A stretch of DNA of 5,156 nt from Nitrospirae bacterium GWC2_42_7 (GTDB lineage: Bacteria; Nitrospirota; Thermodesulfovibrionia; Thermodesulfovibrionales; UBA6898). The notes beneath the pieces were generated by a model. It was not told where the DNA came from and made no database searches. It saw only the letters and a list, made by a program, of their open reading frames with translations. The stretch is taken from contig MHDW01000071.1 of NCBI GenBank assembly GCA_001803645.1, positions 1-5,156 on the forward strand. The letters run 5' to 3'. Both the position numbers and the translations under genes were made by a program. Positions within the stretch are counted from its first letter, which is position 1; the number at the start of each line of letters is the position of its first letter. Of the stretch, positions 1-5,156 are shown piece by piece.

Positions 1-366
1 TATATTGCTTATCACAGCTATCTTGCTGTCATATGCAAAGAAAGGCATAACTGAAAGAGATGTGATCGCAGCAACAAAGAAAAGCATCGGTGAAATATAA
101 AAAAATGGTTTGTCCGCTTTTGTTGGGATTATGTCTTCCTTGAAAAGAAGTTTTATGCCGTCTGCGATCGGCTGAAGAAGGCCGTGAGGGCCAACCTCCC
201 TTGGTCCCAGCCTGACTTGCATATGACCTATTACTTTACGTTCAAAGTAAGTGGCATATGCCACATGCAGAAGAGTCGCAACCAAAACAATAGCGATCTG
301 TATGAGTATAACCACTATGTTTGCTATCATACCTGCACCCAGAATAGATTCTATAAAGCCTGTCAT
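1..366 (-). CDS. nuoH: NADH-quinone oxidoreductase subunit H (NuoH), 5' part only
   Basis: This is the N-terminal 122 codons of the membrane subunit that joins the hydrophilic arm of complex I to the proton-pumping membrane arm and forms part of the quinone channel. The frame stays open to the window edge; family members are about 320-350 residues, so roughly a third is present. A first membrane helix lies at about residues 10-36. The family signature follows at 41-84: FERKVIGHMQ, then RLGPREVGPHG, LLQPIADGIKLLFKED and IIPTKADK. A second helix starts near residue 87. The more usual GPN is GPR here, a mild variation. The ATG at 366 is chosen because AGGTGA, which overlaps the nuoD stop codon, stands 4 bases before it. 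nuoD ends only 4 bases upstream, so the two genes are probably translationally coupled. Family assignment is secure. Confidence 0.95.
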   Translation of the reverse strand, partial: MTGFIESILGAGMIANIVVILIQIAIVLVATLLHVAYATYFERKVIGHMQVRLGPREVGPHGLLQPIADGIKLLFKEDIIPTKADKPFFYISPMLFFVAAITSLSVMPFFAYDSKIAVISNI

Positions 367-370
367 CTTA

Positions 371-376
371 TCACCT
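371..376 (-). promoter_or_regulatory. Ribosome binding site of nuoH
   Basis: AGGTGA on the minus strand lies 4 bases before the nuoH ATG and contains the TGA stop codon of nuoD. Termination on nuoD would leave ribosomes at the nuoH start. This site fixes the nuoH start, and it is one of the few clear Shine-Dalgarno sequences in the operon. Confidence 0.7.
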
Positions 377-1561
377 GTCACACTCTCCGAGGACTATATC
401 TATCGTACCTATATTTGCGATCAGATCTGCGATCATTCCACCCTCAGACAATCTCGGAAGCACTGATGCATGCACAAAAGAAGGGGACCGCAGTCTCATC
501 CTGTAAGGCTTGCCTGTGCCATCACTTACAAAATAGTATCCGAGTTCGCCTTTAGGGACCTCTGTGCTGACATATACTTCGCCCTCAGGAACAGCAGGGC
601 CTTTTGTTATTAATATAAACTGCTGTATAAGATGCTCCATGTCCTTAAGAACCAGGTCTTTTGGAGGGAGCGTATTTTTCGGAGAATCAGCCATTACAGC
701 ACCTGCTGGAAGTTTTTCTATACATTGTTTGATGATCCTGCTTGACTGCCTCATCTCTTCCATTCTCACAAGGTACCTGTCATAGCAATCACCGTTCTTG
801 CCTGTAGCCACCTTGAACTCGACCTTGTCATAAGCATCATACGGCACGTATTTCCTTATGTCGTAATCTACTCCTGAACCTCTGAGTGTCGGGCCTGTAA
901 GTCCCCAGTTTATCGCCTCTTCAGCAGAGATAACGCCTACGCCGACCGTCCTTTTCTTCCATACCCTGTTCTCGGTAACAAGTGTTTCATAATCATCTAC
1001 CTTTGACGGGAAATCAAGGGCAAAGGCATAAAGCCTGTCAATAAATTCCTGCGATACATCATTGCGTACTCCGCCGACCCTTGGATAGCTGACAGTCAGC
1101 CTTGCCCCGCACAACATCTCGAAGAGGTCAAGTATCGCCTCCCTTTCCCTGAATGAGTAAAGCAACGGCGTTGTTGCGCCTATATCAAGCACATGCGTTC
1201 CGAGCCAGACTATATGGCTCGAGATCCTGCCCATTTCAGACACCATGGTCCTGATGAATTTTGCCCTCTCAGGTGCTTCAATACCAAAGAGTTTTTCTAC
1301 CGCAAGCACATATCCGACATTTGCATTCATTGAAGAGATATAGTCAAGGCGGTCAGTTAAAGGCAGGGCTGAAAGGTAGGTCCTGTTTTCGCCCAGCTTT
1401 TCAATTCCACGGTGGAGGTACCCGACATAGGGGGTACATTTAACAATATTCTCTCCATTGAGATTAAGCACAAGCCTGAGAACGCCGTGGGTTGCAGGAT
1501 GCTGCGGTCCCATGCTTATTGTCATCTCTTTTGTCTCGAATGCTTTTTCTATATCTTCCAT
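371..1561 (-). CDS. nuoD: NADH-quinone oxidoreductase subunit D (NuoD, 49-kDa subunit)
   Basis: NuoD is the 49-kDa subunit of the peripheral arm of complex I; with NuoB it forms the site where quinone is reduced by cluster N2. The 396 residues match a stand-alone NuoD of usual length. GPQHPATHG is at residues 18-26, YLHRGIEK at 48-55 and DRLDY at 70-74. His25 and Tyr74 are 49 residues apart, the same spacing as the quinone-head-group His and Tyr in Thermus Nqo4 (38/87) and bovine 49-kDa (59/108), so the quinone site looks intact. The C-terminal part has [14 protein letters not shown] (335-348), [11 protein letters not shown] (352-362) and the usual Asp-Arg ending. The ATG at 1561 gives the expected N-terminus, but only a weak, distant GAG precedes it. 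The gene is separate from nuoC (30-base gap), unlike the NuoCD fusion of E. coli. nuoH follows directly where many operons have nuoEFG. Confidence 0.97.
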   Translation of the reverse strand: MEDIEKAFETKEMTISMGPQHPATHGVLRLVLNLNGENIVKCTPYVGYLHRGIEKLGENRTYLSALPLTDRLDYISSMNANVGYVLAVEKLFGIEAPERAKFIRTMVSEMGRISSHIVWLGTHVLDIGATTPLLYSFREREAILDLFEMLCGARLTVSYPRVGGVRNDVSQEFIDRLYAFALDFPSKVDDYETLVTENRVWKKRTVGVGVISAEEAINWGLTGPTLRGSGVDYDIRKYVPYDAYDKVEFKVATGKNGDCYDRYLVRMEEMRQSSRIIKQCIEKLPAGAVMADSPKNTLPPKDLVLKDMEHLIQQFILITKGPAVPEGEVYVSTEVPKGELGYYFVSDGTGKPYRMRLRSPSFVHASVLPRLSEGGMIADLIANIGTIDIVLGECDR

Positions 1562-1591
1562 AATCTTATAATCTCAAAATTGAAATAATTA

Positions 1592-2125
1592 TCATCCCTT
1601 CCAGTCAAATTCGCTAAACCTTTTCGCCCGGTCAAGGACATCCGTGAATCCAGGCCATTCCTTCTCAGTTCCTTTGAGCGGATAGTCTTTTTTCAGCGGG
1701 AACCCGTCCCAGTCATCAGGCATAAGAATTCTTCTCAGGTCAGGATGCCCCTGAAAAACTATACCGTACATGTCATGGGCTTCCCTCTCATGCCAGTTAG
1801 CTCCTGCCCATATTGATACAACAGAATGTATTGCAGGGTTGTCTCCTGACACCTCGGCCTTCAGTCTTATGGCATGACGGTGTTTTATCGAATAGAGGTG
1901 ATATACAACCTCAAACCTGTTCTCTTTTTTGCCCAGATAATCAACACCGCAGACATCAGCCAGATAATTGAAAGAAAGGTCTGTCTGATCATGCAGATAC
2001 CTGCATATCTCCAGTATCTTCCCTTTTTTAAGCAAAACAGAGACCTGCCCTCTGAACTCCTTTATATCAAGGATTTCCTCAGGGAATTTCTCTTTTATCT
2101 TATCTGCGATCTGTAATATTTCCAT
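1592..2125 (-). CDS. nuoC: NADH-quinone oxidoreductase subunit C (NuoC, 30-kDa subunit)
   Basis: NuoC is the 30-kDa subunit of the peripheral arm of complex I; it has no cofactor and holds the NuoB-NuoD region in place. The 177-residue length fits the free-standing form. The 30-kDa signature is clear: WHEREAHDMYGIVF (111-124), GHPDLRRIL (126-134) and GFPLKKDYPL (141-150). The start at 2125 is the only choice, because an in-frame TAA lies two codons upstream. There is no recognisable Shine-Dalgarno sequence: the bases before the ATG belong to, or directly adjoin, the 7-base repeat array. The gene ends with the tandem stop TGA-TAA, 30 bases before nuoD. The array separates it from nuoB by 69 bases, the longest gap in the operon, so it is unlikely to be coupled to nuoB translation. 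Confidence 0.96.
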   Translation of the reverse strand: MEILQIADKIKEKFPEEILDIKEFRGQVSVLLKKGKILEICRYLHDQTDLSFNYLADVCGVDYLGKKENRFEVVYHLYSIKHRHAIRLKAEVSGDNPAIHSVVSIWAGANWHEREAHDMYGIVFQGHPDLRRILMPDDWDGFPLKKDYPLKGTEKEWPGFTDVLDRAKRFSEFDWKG

Positions 2126-2130
2126 ATCTT

Positions 2131-2189
2131 AGTTCGTAGCTCTTAGTTCGTAGTTCATAGTTATTTCTATGAGCCATGAGCTATAAGCT
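2131..2189. repeat. Degenerate 7-base repeat array forming an imperfect hairpin
   Basis: On the plus strand the left half reads in 7-base steps: AGTTCGT (2131), AGCTCTT (2138), AGTTCGT (2145), AGTTCAT (2152) and AGTTATT (2159). After a three-base break the right half runs in the opposite orientation: ATGAGCC (2169), ATGAGCT (2176) and ATAAGCT (2183). Because the units are inverted, 2138-2160 can pair with 2167-2189 around a 6-base loop (2161-2166). By hand alignment, 17 of 23 positions are Watson-Crick pairs; wobble pairs fill three more on plus-strand RNA or two more on minus-strand RNA. A seven-T run (2189-2195) overlaps the end of nuoB. The array fills the gap between nuoB and nuoC. Heptamer repeat families are known in cyanobacteria (STRR sequences), but only the unit length is shared. 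Its function is unknown; it may alter nuoBC mRNA stability or translation. Confidence 0.85.
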
Positions 2190-2193
2190 TTTT

Positions 2194-2724
2194 TTATCTC
2201 CATCTGCCCCATCTGAACTGTTCGTTTGCTATTTTTTCCTGAAGTTTTATTATTCCCTCAAGCAATGCCTCAGGCCTCGGCGGACAACCCGGGATATAAA
2301 CGTCCACAGGCAGAAAACTGTCGCATCCCTGCACGGTGCTGTATGTATCGAATATTCCACCGCTGCATGCACAGCTTCCCATTGCTATAACATATCTGGG
2401 CTCAGGCATCTGGTCGTATACCCTTCTTACTATCTCAGCCATCTTTTTTGTGACAGTGCCGGCAACTATCATGCAGTCAGCCTGCCTTGGAGTTCCTCTG
2501 AAGATAATACCCATTCTGTCCAGATCATAGTGTGATGATCCGGTAGTCATCATTTCAATAGCACAGCAGGCAAGCCCGAAGCTCACTGGCCACAAAGACG
2601 ATCTTCTTGCCCAATTAATAACAAATTTGTCCAGTGTCGTTACAATTACATTTGGTGCAAGAACCTTTATTCCTTCGTCGACCTTAACAAGAGATGGTGA
2701 AAGAGTGGTTGTTATCAGTCCCAT
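2194..2724 (-). CDS. nuoB: NADH-quinone oxidoreductase subunit B (NuoB, PSST subunit, cluster N2)
   Basis: NuoB carries the [4Fe-4S] cluster N2, the last iron-sulfur centre before quinone, and sits between NuoD and the membrane subunit NuoH. With the start used here it has 176 residues. The four N2 ligands are all present: the adjacent pair Cys53-Cys54 in [11 protein letters not shown], Cys118 in [10 protein letters not shown] and Cys147 in [14 protein letters not shown]. The spacing of 64 and 29 residues agrees with E. coli NuoB to within one residue. The ATG at 2724 is preferred because AAGGAGG stands 7 bases before it. A TTG at 2745 would add seven residues (translating as MEEGGIY), but it would put that ribosome binding site inside the coding region. 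The start overlaps the end of nuoA by 10 bases, indicating tight coupling. The array downstream begins right at the stop codon. Confidence 0.97.
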   Translation of the reverse strand: MGLITTTLSPSLVKVDEGIKVLAPNVIVTTLDKFVINWARRSSLWPVSFGLACCAIEMMTTGSSHYDLDRMGIIFRGTPRQADCMIVAGTVTKKMAEIVRRVYDQMPEPRYVIAMGSCACSGGIFDTYSTVQGCDSFLPVDVYIPGCPPRPEALLEGIIKLQEKIANEQFRWGRWR

Positions 2725-3086
2725 GTAAATGCCTCCTTCTTCCAAGCATAAATATATCCGACGAGGAGTATTACTATAAAGATCACCATTTCTATAAATG
2801 CATATAATCCGATCTTGTCAAAGACTATTGCCCAGGGATAAAGAAATACAGCTTCAACGTCGAACACAACAAAAAGCATAGCTATTATGTAAAATTTGAC
2901 AGAAAATCTCTGGCGCGGCTCGCCGACCGGAATATTGCCTGACTCGTATGGCATGAGCTTCTCAGGATAGGGCCTTCTGAGCTTTACAATACTGGACAGA
3001 AGGAGGGAGACAAGACCGAATGCCACTGCCACCATCATAAAGATCAGCACCGGTAAATATTCTGTCGGCATAAATGTTATGGGCAT
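2715..3086 (-). CDS. nuoA: NADH-quinone oxidoreductase subunit A (NuoA)
   Basis: NuoA is a small membrane subunit of complex I at the junction with the peripheral arm and the first gene of the operon. The 123 residues contain three predicted membrane helices at about 9-31, 63-88 and 92-115. The family core is clear: [20 protein letters not shown] in the loop, then [11 protein letters not shown], whose Asp76 and Glu78 match the conserved membrane acidic pair of NuoA. The gene ends TGG-GAC-TGA and overlaps nuoB. Two ATG starts are possible. ATG 3086 gives the full length; ATG 3071 gives 118 residues starting MPTEYLPV, which fits the usual NuoA N-terminus at least as well. Neither has a Shine-Dalgarno sequence. 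The predicted transcript would begin only about 2-6 bases before ATG 3086, or 17-21 before ATG 3071. Family is certain; the start is not. Confidence 0.95.
   Translation of the reverse strand: MPITFMPTEYLPVLIFMMVAVAFGLVSLLLSSIVKLRRPYPEKLMPYESGNIPVGEPRQRFSVKFYIIAMLFVVFDVEAVFLYPWAIVFDKIGLYAFIEMVIFIVILLVGYIYAWKKEAFTWD
2732..2738 (-). promoter_or_regulatory. Strong ribosome binding site of nuoB, inside nuoA
   Basis: AAGGAGG on the minus strand, 7 bases before ATG 2724 and within the last codons of nuoA. It is the strongest Shine-Dalgarno sequence in the window. It decides the nuoB start in favour of ATG 2724 over TTG 2745. Confidence 0.85.
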
Positions 3087-3096
3087 GACGTTATCA

Positions 3097-3125
3097 TTTA
3101 TATAAAAAAAAAGTTAATATGTCAA
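3097..3125 (-). promoter_or_regulatory. Sigma-70-type promoter of the nuo operon
   Basis: On the minus strand TTGACA (3120-3125), a perfect -35, is followed after exactly 17 bases by TATAAA (3097-3102), one mismatch from the -10 consensus. The spacer contains a run of nine T. Transcription would start near 3088-3092, almost on top of the first nuoA ATG. No other promoter-like sequence is seen for the operon in the window. A housekeeping promoter fits a core respiratory complex. Confidence 0.75.
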
Positions 3126-3148
3126 GGAAAAAATTATTTTATTTTTTT
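3126..3148 (-). promoter_or_regulatory. AT tract upstream of the nuo promoter, possible UP element
   Basis: Just upstream of the nuo -35 hexamer there are 23 bases of which 21 are A or T, arranged in phased A and T runs. AAAAAAT (3128-3134) and ATTTTTT (3141-3147) form an A/T-only inverted repeat. The position and composition suit an UP element contacted by the RNA polymerase alpha subunit, and such a tract would also bend DNA. This is inferred from composition only; the tract also lies upstream of the kinase gene and could serve both. Confidence 0.4.
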
Positions 3149-3178
3149 GTCTTGCATAAATTCAACAAATGTTATAAA
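3148..3178 (+). promoter_or_regulatory. Weak candidate promoter of the sensor kinase gene
   Basis: TATAAA at 3173-3178 is a good -10 match 11 bases before the kinase ATG. The -35 is poor: TTGTCT (3148-3153, 4 of 6 matches, 19-base spacer) or TTGCAT (3152-3157, 3 of 6, 15-base spacer). A weak -35 often means an activator is needed, but nothing here identifies one. Transcription from this box would start near 3183-3187, leaving a leader of only a few bases. Confidence 0.35.
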
Positions 3179-3181
3179 TTC
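3156..3181 (+). repeat. Pair of 8-base direct repeats around a small palindrome, possible operator
   Basis: ATAAATTC occurs at 3156-3163 and again, identically, at 3174-3181. The 10 bases between them, AACAAATGTT, contain the palindromic arms AACA and TGTT. The repeat period is 18 bases, and the second copy overlaps the candidate -10 box of the kinase gene. This looks like a possible binding site for a regulator that would control the kinase promoter. In such AT-rich DNA an 8-base match could arise by chance. Confidence 0.35.
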
Positions 3182-3189
3182 GTTAAGCC

Positions 3190-4767
3190 ATGTTTTTTGG
3201 AAAATTCATCCACACATTAACCGGAAAACTGATTCTTACAATCGGCACTTTAGTTATAGTAGGAAGTGCTTTTTTCTGGTATTTCCTGATCAAACATCAA
3301 GAAACTGAACTAATAAATAACTCCATAGAATATGGATACTCGTTTGTTGACTATGTCAAAAAAAGCACTCGCTACGGGATGCTTTTAATGAGGCAGCCCT
3401 TAATACAAGAGACTATTGAAGCAATCGGCTCAGGCAAAGGAATAATAAGTGTCCGCGTATTCAACAATGACGGCAAAATAACATACTCATCAGACAAAAA
3501 AGATATTGGGACGATTTTTGATAAGAATTCGCCAATGTGCACAAGCTGCCACGTGTCTAACGGACACACCAAGAATACTCCCATATGGTCCATCACCAAA
3601 GGAAAAGATTCGAGGGTCATGAATATTGTTCAGCCGATATATAATGAATTTGACTGTTATACTTCACTGTGCCATTTTCACAGCAAAGATCAGGCTGTGC
3701 TTGGTATTATTGAGGCCAACCTTTCACTCGCTCTTCTTGATAAAAGTATCCGGCAGCAAGGGGTAGCCATTACTTTATATGTAGCTGTATTTATTTTTGT
3801 TCTTTCTTCAGTGCTCGGCACAATTTTCTGGAAGTTTGTAACAACACCTTTAAATAATCTGTCACAGGGCATGAAAAGGGTAGCAGAAGGAGACCTTGAT
3901 CATCACCTGACTATCAATACAAAGGACGAAATAGGCGAGCTCGCAAGCACATTCAACTCAATGACCTCAGATCTGAAAAAAACCAAACATGAACTGGTCG
4001 AATGGGGCAATACTCTTGAGAAGAAAGTACAGGAAAAGACCGAGGCGATGCAAAGAGCTCAAAACCAGATCATGCATTCAGAAAAATTAGCTTCTCTGGG
4101 CAGAATGGCCGCAGGCGTGGCCCATGAACTGAACAGCCCCTTAACAGGTATTGTCACCTTTAGCCATATCATCCAGAAAAAGTTCACCCCAGATACACAG
4201 GAATATAAAGACCTGACCGTAATAATTGAACAGGCGAACCAGTGTACTAATATAATAAGGGGCCTTCTCGGGTTTGCAAGGGCATCAACAGTCGAAAAAA
4301 TACCTATTAATATTAATGAGGTCCTGGCAAGCTCTCTCAACATTGTGCGTAACAAGGCTGATTTCTTCAATATTAAACTTAACACTGTTCTTGATAATTC
4401 TCTCTTCCCTGTAAAGGCAGACCCTTCAAAGCTCCAGCAGGTATTTCTTAATATGATCATGAATGCTGGCGATGCGATCGAAGGAAAAGGCGAAATAACG
4501 ATCACCACAAGAAATATAAATGAAGGCGGGAACAACTTTGTCGAAATAGAATTCACTGATACAGGTATGGGCATCAGCCAGAATAATCTCGAAAGACTGT
4601 TTGAACCGTTCTTTACCACAAAACCTGCTGGCAAAGGCACCGGGCTCGGCCTTGCAGTAAGTCATGGGATTATTAAGGAACATAGCGGTAATATATCAGT
4701 CCGGACAAAGTTGGGGGAAGGCACCAGTTTTATAATAAAACTGCCGGTTGATGGTGAAAAAGTATGA
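3190..4767 (+). CDS. Membrane sensor histidine kinase with c-type-heme motifs in its sensor domain
   Basis: This 525-residue kinase should sense a signal outside the membrane and phosphorylate the adjacent regulator. A membrane helix (about 11-34) and a second one (about 191-214) enclose an extracytoplasmic domain of some 155 residues. That domain contains a PAS/Cache-like stretch (VRVFNNDGKITYSS, 88-101), a CTSCH motif (Cys117, Cys120, His121) and a CX4CH motif (Cys156, Cys161, His162). CXXCH is the classical c-heme site, and CX4CH is a heme site in tetraheme cytochromes c3, so two hemes are possible but unproven. HAMP follows (about 211-263, with Pro220 and DEIGEL 246-251), then a coiled coil (264-298). 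HisKA has His312 in HELNSPL. The HATPase has Asn421/Asn425, DTGMG (457-461), FEPFF (471-475) and GTGLGL (483-488), so it looks catalytically complete. No Shine-Dalgarno sequence precedes the ATG. Redox or ligand sensing is inferred; the signal is unknown. Confidence 0.93.
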   Translation: MFFGKFIHTLTGKLILTIGTLVIVGSAFFWYFLIKHQETELINNSIEYGYSFVDYVKKSTRYGMLLMRQPLIQETIEAIGSGKGIISVRVFNNDGKITYSSDKKDIGTIFDKNSPMCTSCHVSNGHTKNTPIWSITKGKDSRVMNIVQPIYNEFDCYTSLCHFHSKDQAVLGIIEANLSLALLDKSIRQQGVAITLYVAVFIFVLSSVLGTIFWKFVTTPLNNLSQGMKRVAEGDLDHHLTINTKDEIGELASTFNSMTSDLKKTKHELVEWGNTLEKKVQEKTEAMQRAQNQIMHSEKLASLGRMAAGVAHELNSPLTGIVTFSHIIQKKFTPDTQEYKDLTVIIEQANQCTNIIRGLLGFARASTVEKIPININEVLASSLNIVRNKADFFNIKLNTVLDNSLFPVKADPSKLQQVFLNMIMNAGDAIEGKGEITITTRNINEGGNNFVEIEFTDTGMGISQNNLERLFEPFFTTKPAGKGTGLGLAVSHGIIKEHSGNISVRTKLGEGTSFIIKLPVDGEKV

Positions 4768-5135
4768 GCAAAGGGAAGATCCTCGTGATTGATGATGAAG
4801 AGATAATAAGAACAAGTTGTCTCAGGATACTATCACCCGAAGGTTATGAAATAAAGACAGCAGGAAATGGTCAAGATGGCTTAAAAATGCTTGAAGAAGA
4901 AACATTCGACCTCGTCCTTGTTGACCTTAAAATGCCTGGTATGGACGGCATAGAGGTACAAAAAGAGATCAGGAGCAGATGGCCGGAGACCAAGGTATCA
5001 ATTATAACAGGGTATCAGTCCTTTGATTCAGAAATAAACGATGCAGACAAACTTATCGCTGCTGGTTTTATTGAAAAATCTTTTACTCCTGATATCCTTG
5101 TCGCTACTGTCGAAAAAATTTTAGAAGAAAAATAA
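4764..5135 (+). CDS. Single-domain response regulator (receiver domain only)
   Basis: A 123-residue CheY-like receiver, expected to take a phosphoryl group from the kinase encoded just upstream. The acidic pocket is Asp10-Asp11, the phosphorylation site is Asp54 in LVDLKMPGMDG, the switch residue is Thr82 in IITGY and the conserved lysine is Lys105. The usual Lys-Pro after beta-5 is Lys-Ser (EKSF, 104-107), a small departure that removes the cis-proline next to the active lysine. The protein ends after the receiver fold, so it has no DNA-binding or enzymatic output and probably acts by protein contact or in a phosphorelay. Its ATG overlaps the kinase stop in ATGA, and GGTGA lies 6 bases before it, so the pair should be co-translated. 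Pairing is inferred from this overlap. No terminator follows in the window. Confidence 0.95.
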   Translation: MSKGKILVIDDEEIIRTSCLRILSPEGYEIKTAGNGQDGLKMLEEETFDLVLVDLKMPGMDGIEVQKEIRSRWPETKVSIITGYQSFDSEINDADKLIAAGFIEKSFTPDILVATVEKILEEK

Positions 5136-5136
5136 G

Positions 5137-5156
5137 ATGTTGGAAGGGCCTTTATT
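5137..5156 (+). CDS. Possible start of a further gene in the kinase-regulator operon (fragment)
   Basis: One base after the regulator's stop codon an ATG opens a frame that reads MLEGPL to the window edge. The close spacing on the same strand suits a co-transcribed third gene. The purine-rich bases before it (AGAAGAAAAATAAG) could act as a weak ribosome binding site. Only six full codons are present, so neither the product nor even that it is coding can be established. Confidence 0.3.

Noticed and set aside
184..555. Plus-strand open frame of 123 codons across nuoH and nuoD
   Set aside because: It runs antisense through two conserved complex I genes, and its translation is Cys/His-rich without recognisable domains.
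2138..2195. Rho-independent terminator (hairpin plus seven T)
   Set aside because: The T run follows the stem only on the plus strand, where no gene lies upstream. For nuo transcripts it precedes the hairpin as an A run, so it cannot end them in the standard way.
2176..2535. Plus-strand open frame of 119 codons opposite nuoB
   Set aside because: It is antisense to the N2-binding part of nuoB and begins inside the repeat array; no motif supports it.
3077..3097. Six-codon upstream frame (MITSCP) overlapping the nuoA start
   Set aside because: Its ATG overlaps the predicted -10 box and so would not be transcribed; it also lacks a ribosome binding site.
3128..3147. Terminator-like inverted repeat in the divergent region
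   Set aside because: The 7-base stem is made only of A and T, too weak for a terminator, and it lies upstream of both genes; an UP-element or bending role is more likely.
3152..3156. TTGCA as the -12 element of a sigma-54 promoter for the kinase
   Set aside because: There is no GG at the required -24 position; the upstream bases are A and T runs.
4059..4640. A 193-codon open frame on the minus strand inside the kinase gene
   Set aside because: It lies wholly antisense to the conserved HisKA/HATPase region, shows no family motif and has no ribosome binding site; it is a by-product of the coding pattern of the real gene.

Overview
The window holds two divergent transcription units that share a 103-base AT-rich intergenic region (3087-3189). 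The left three fifths, on the minus strand, are the first five genes of a respiratory complex I operon, read from right to left: nuoA, nuoB, nuoC, nuoD and the first 122 codons of nuoH, which runs off the left edge. The right part, on the plus strand, encodes a membrane-bound sensor histidine kinase and a stand-alone receiver-domain response regulator that overlap by 4 bases. A further reading frame may start in the last 20 bases.

The complex I genes are intact and carry the expected family motifs: the four N2-cluster cysteines in NuoB, the quinone-site His and Tyr in NuoD, and the 30-kDa and NuoH signatures. NuoC and NuoD are separate proteins, not the NuoCD fusion of E. coli. nuoD is followed after four bases by nuoH, so nuoE, nuoF and nuoG (the NADH-oxidising module) are not in their usual place. 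This matches an 11-subunit type of complex I, or an operon whose input module is encoded elsewhere.

The kinase has two membrane segments around an extracytoplasmic domain with one CXXCH and one CX4CH motif, both forms known to bind c-type heme. HAMP, coiled-coil, HisKA and HATPase domains follow. The partner regulator has no output domain, so signalling probably goes to a protein target or into a phosphorelay.

The most unusual non-coding feature is a degenerate 7-base repeat array between nuoB and nuoC. It switches orientation in the middle and so forms a long imperfect hairpin ending 5 bases before the nuoC start codon. The nuo operon has a near-consensus promoter (TTGACA, 17 bases, TATAAA) placed so close to nuoA that the mRNA would have almost no leader.

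The organism is probably a Gram-negative anaerobe or microaerophile that makes c-type cytochromes. Separate nuoC and nuoD, the nuoD-nuoH junction and the heme-type kinase suggest Nitrospirota or Desulfobacterota/Geobacter-like bacteria. That placement is inferred from remembered family resemblance, not from a search. The window looks like ordinary chromosome: no mobile element, CRISPR array, tRNA or rRNA was seen.
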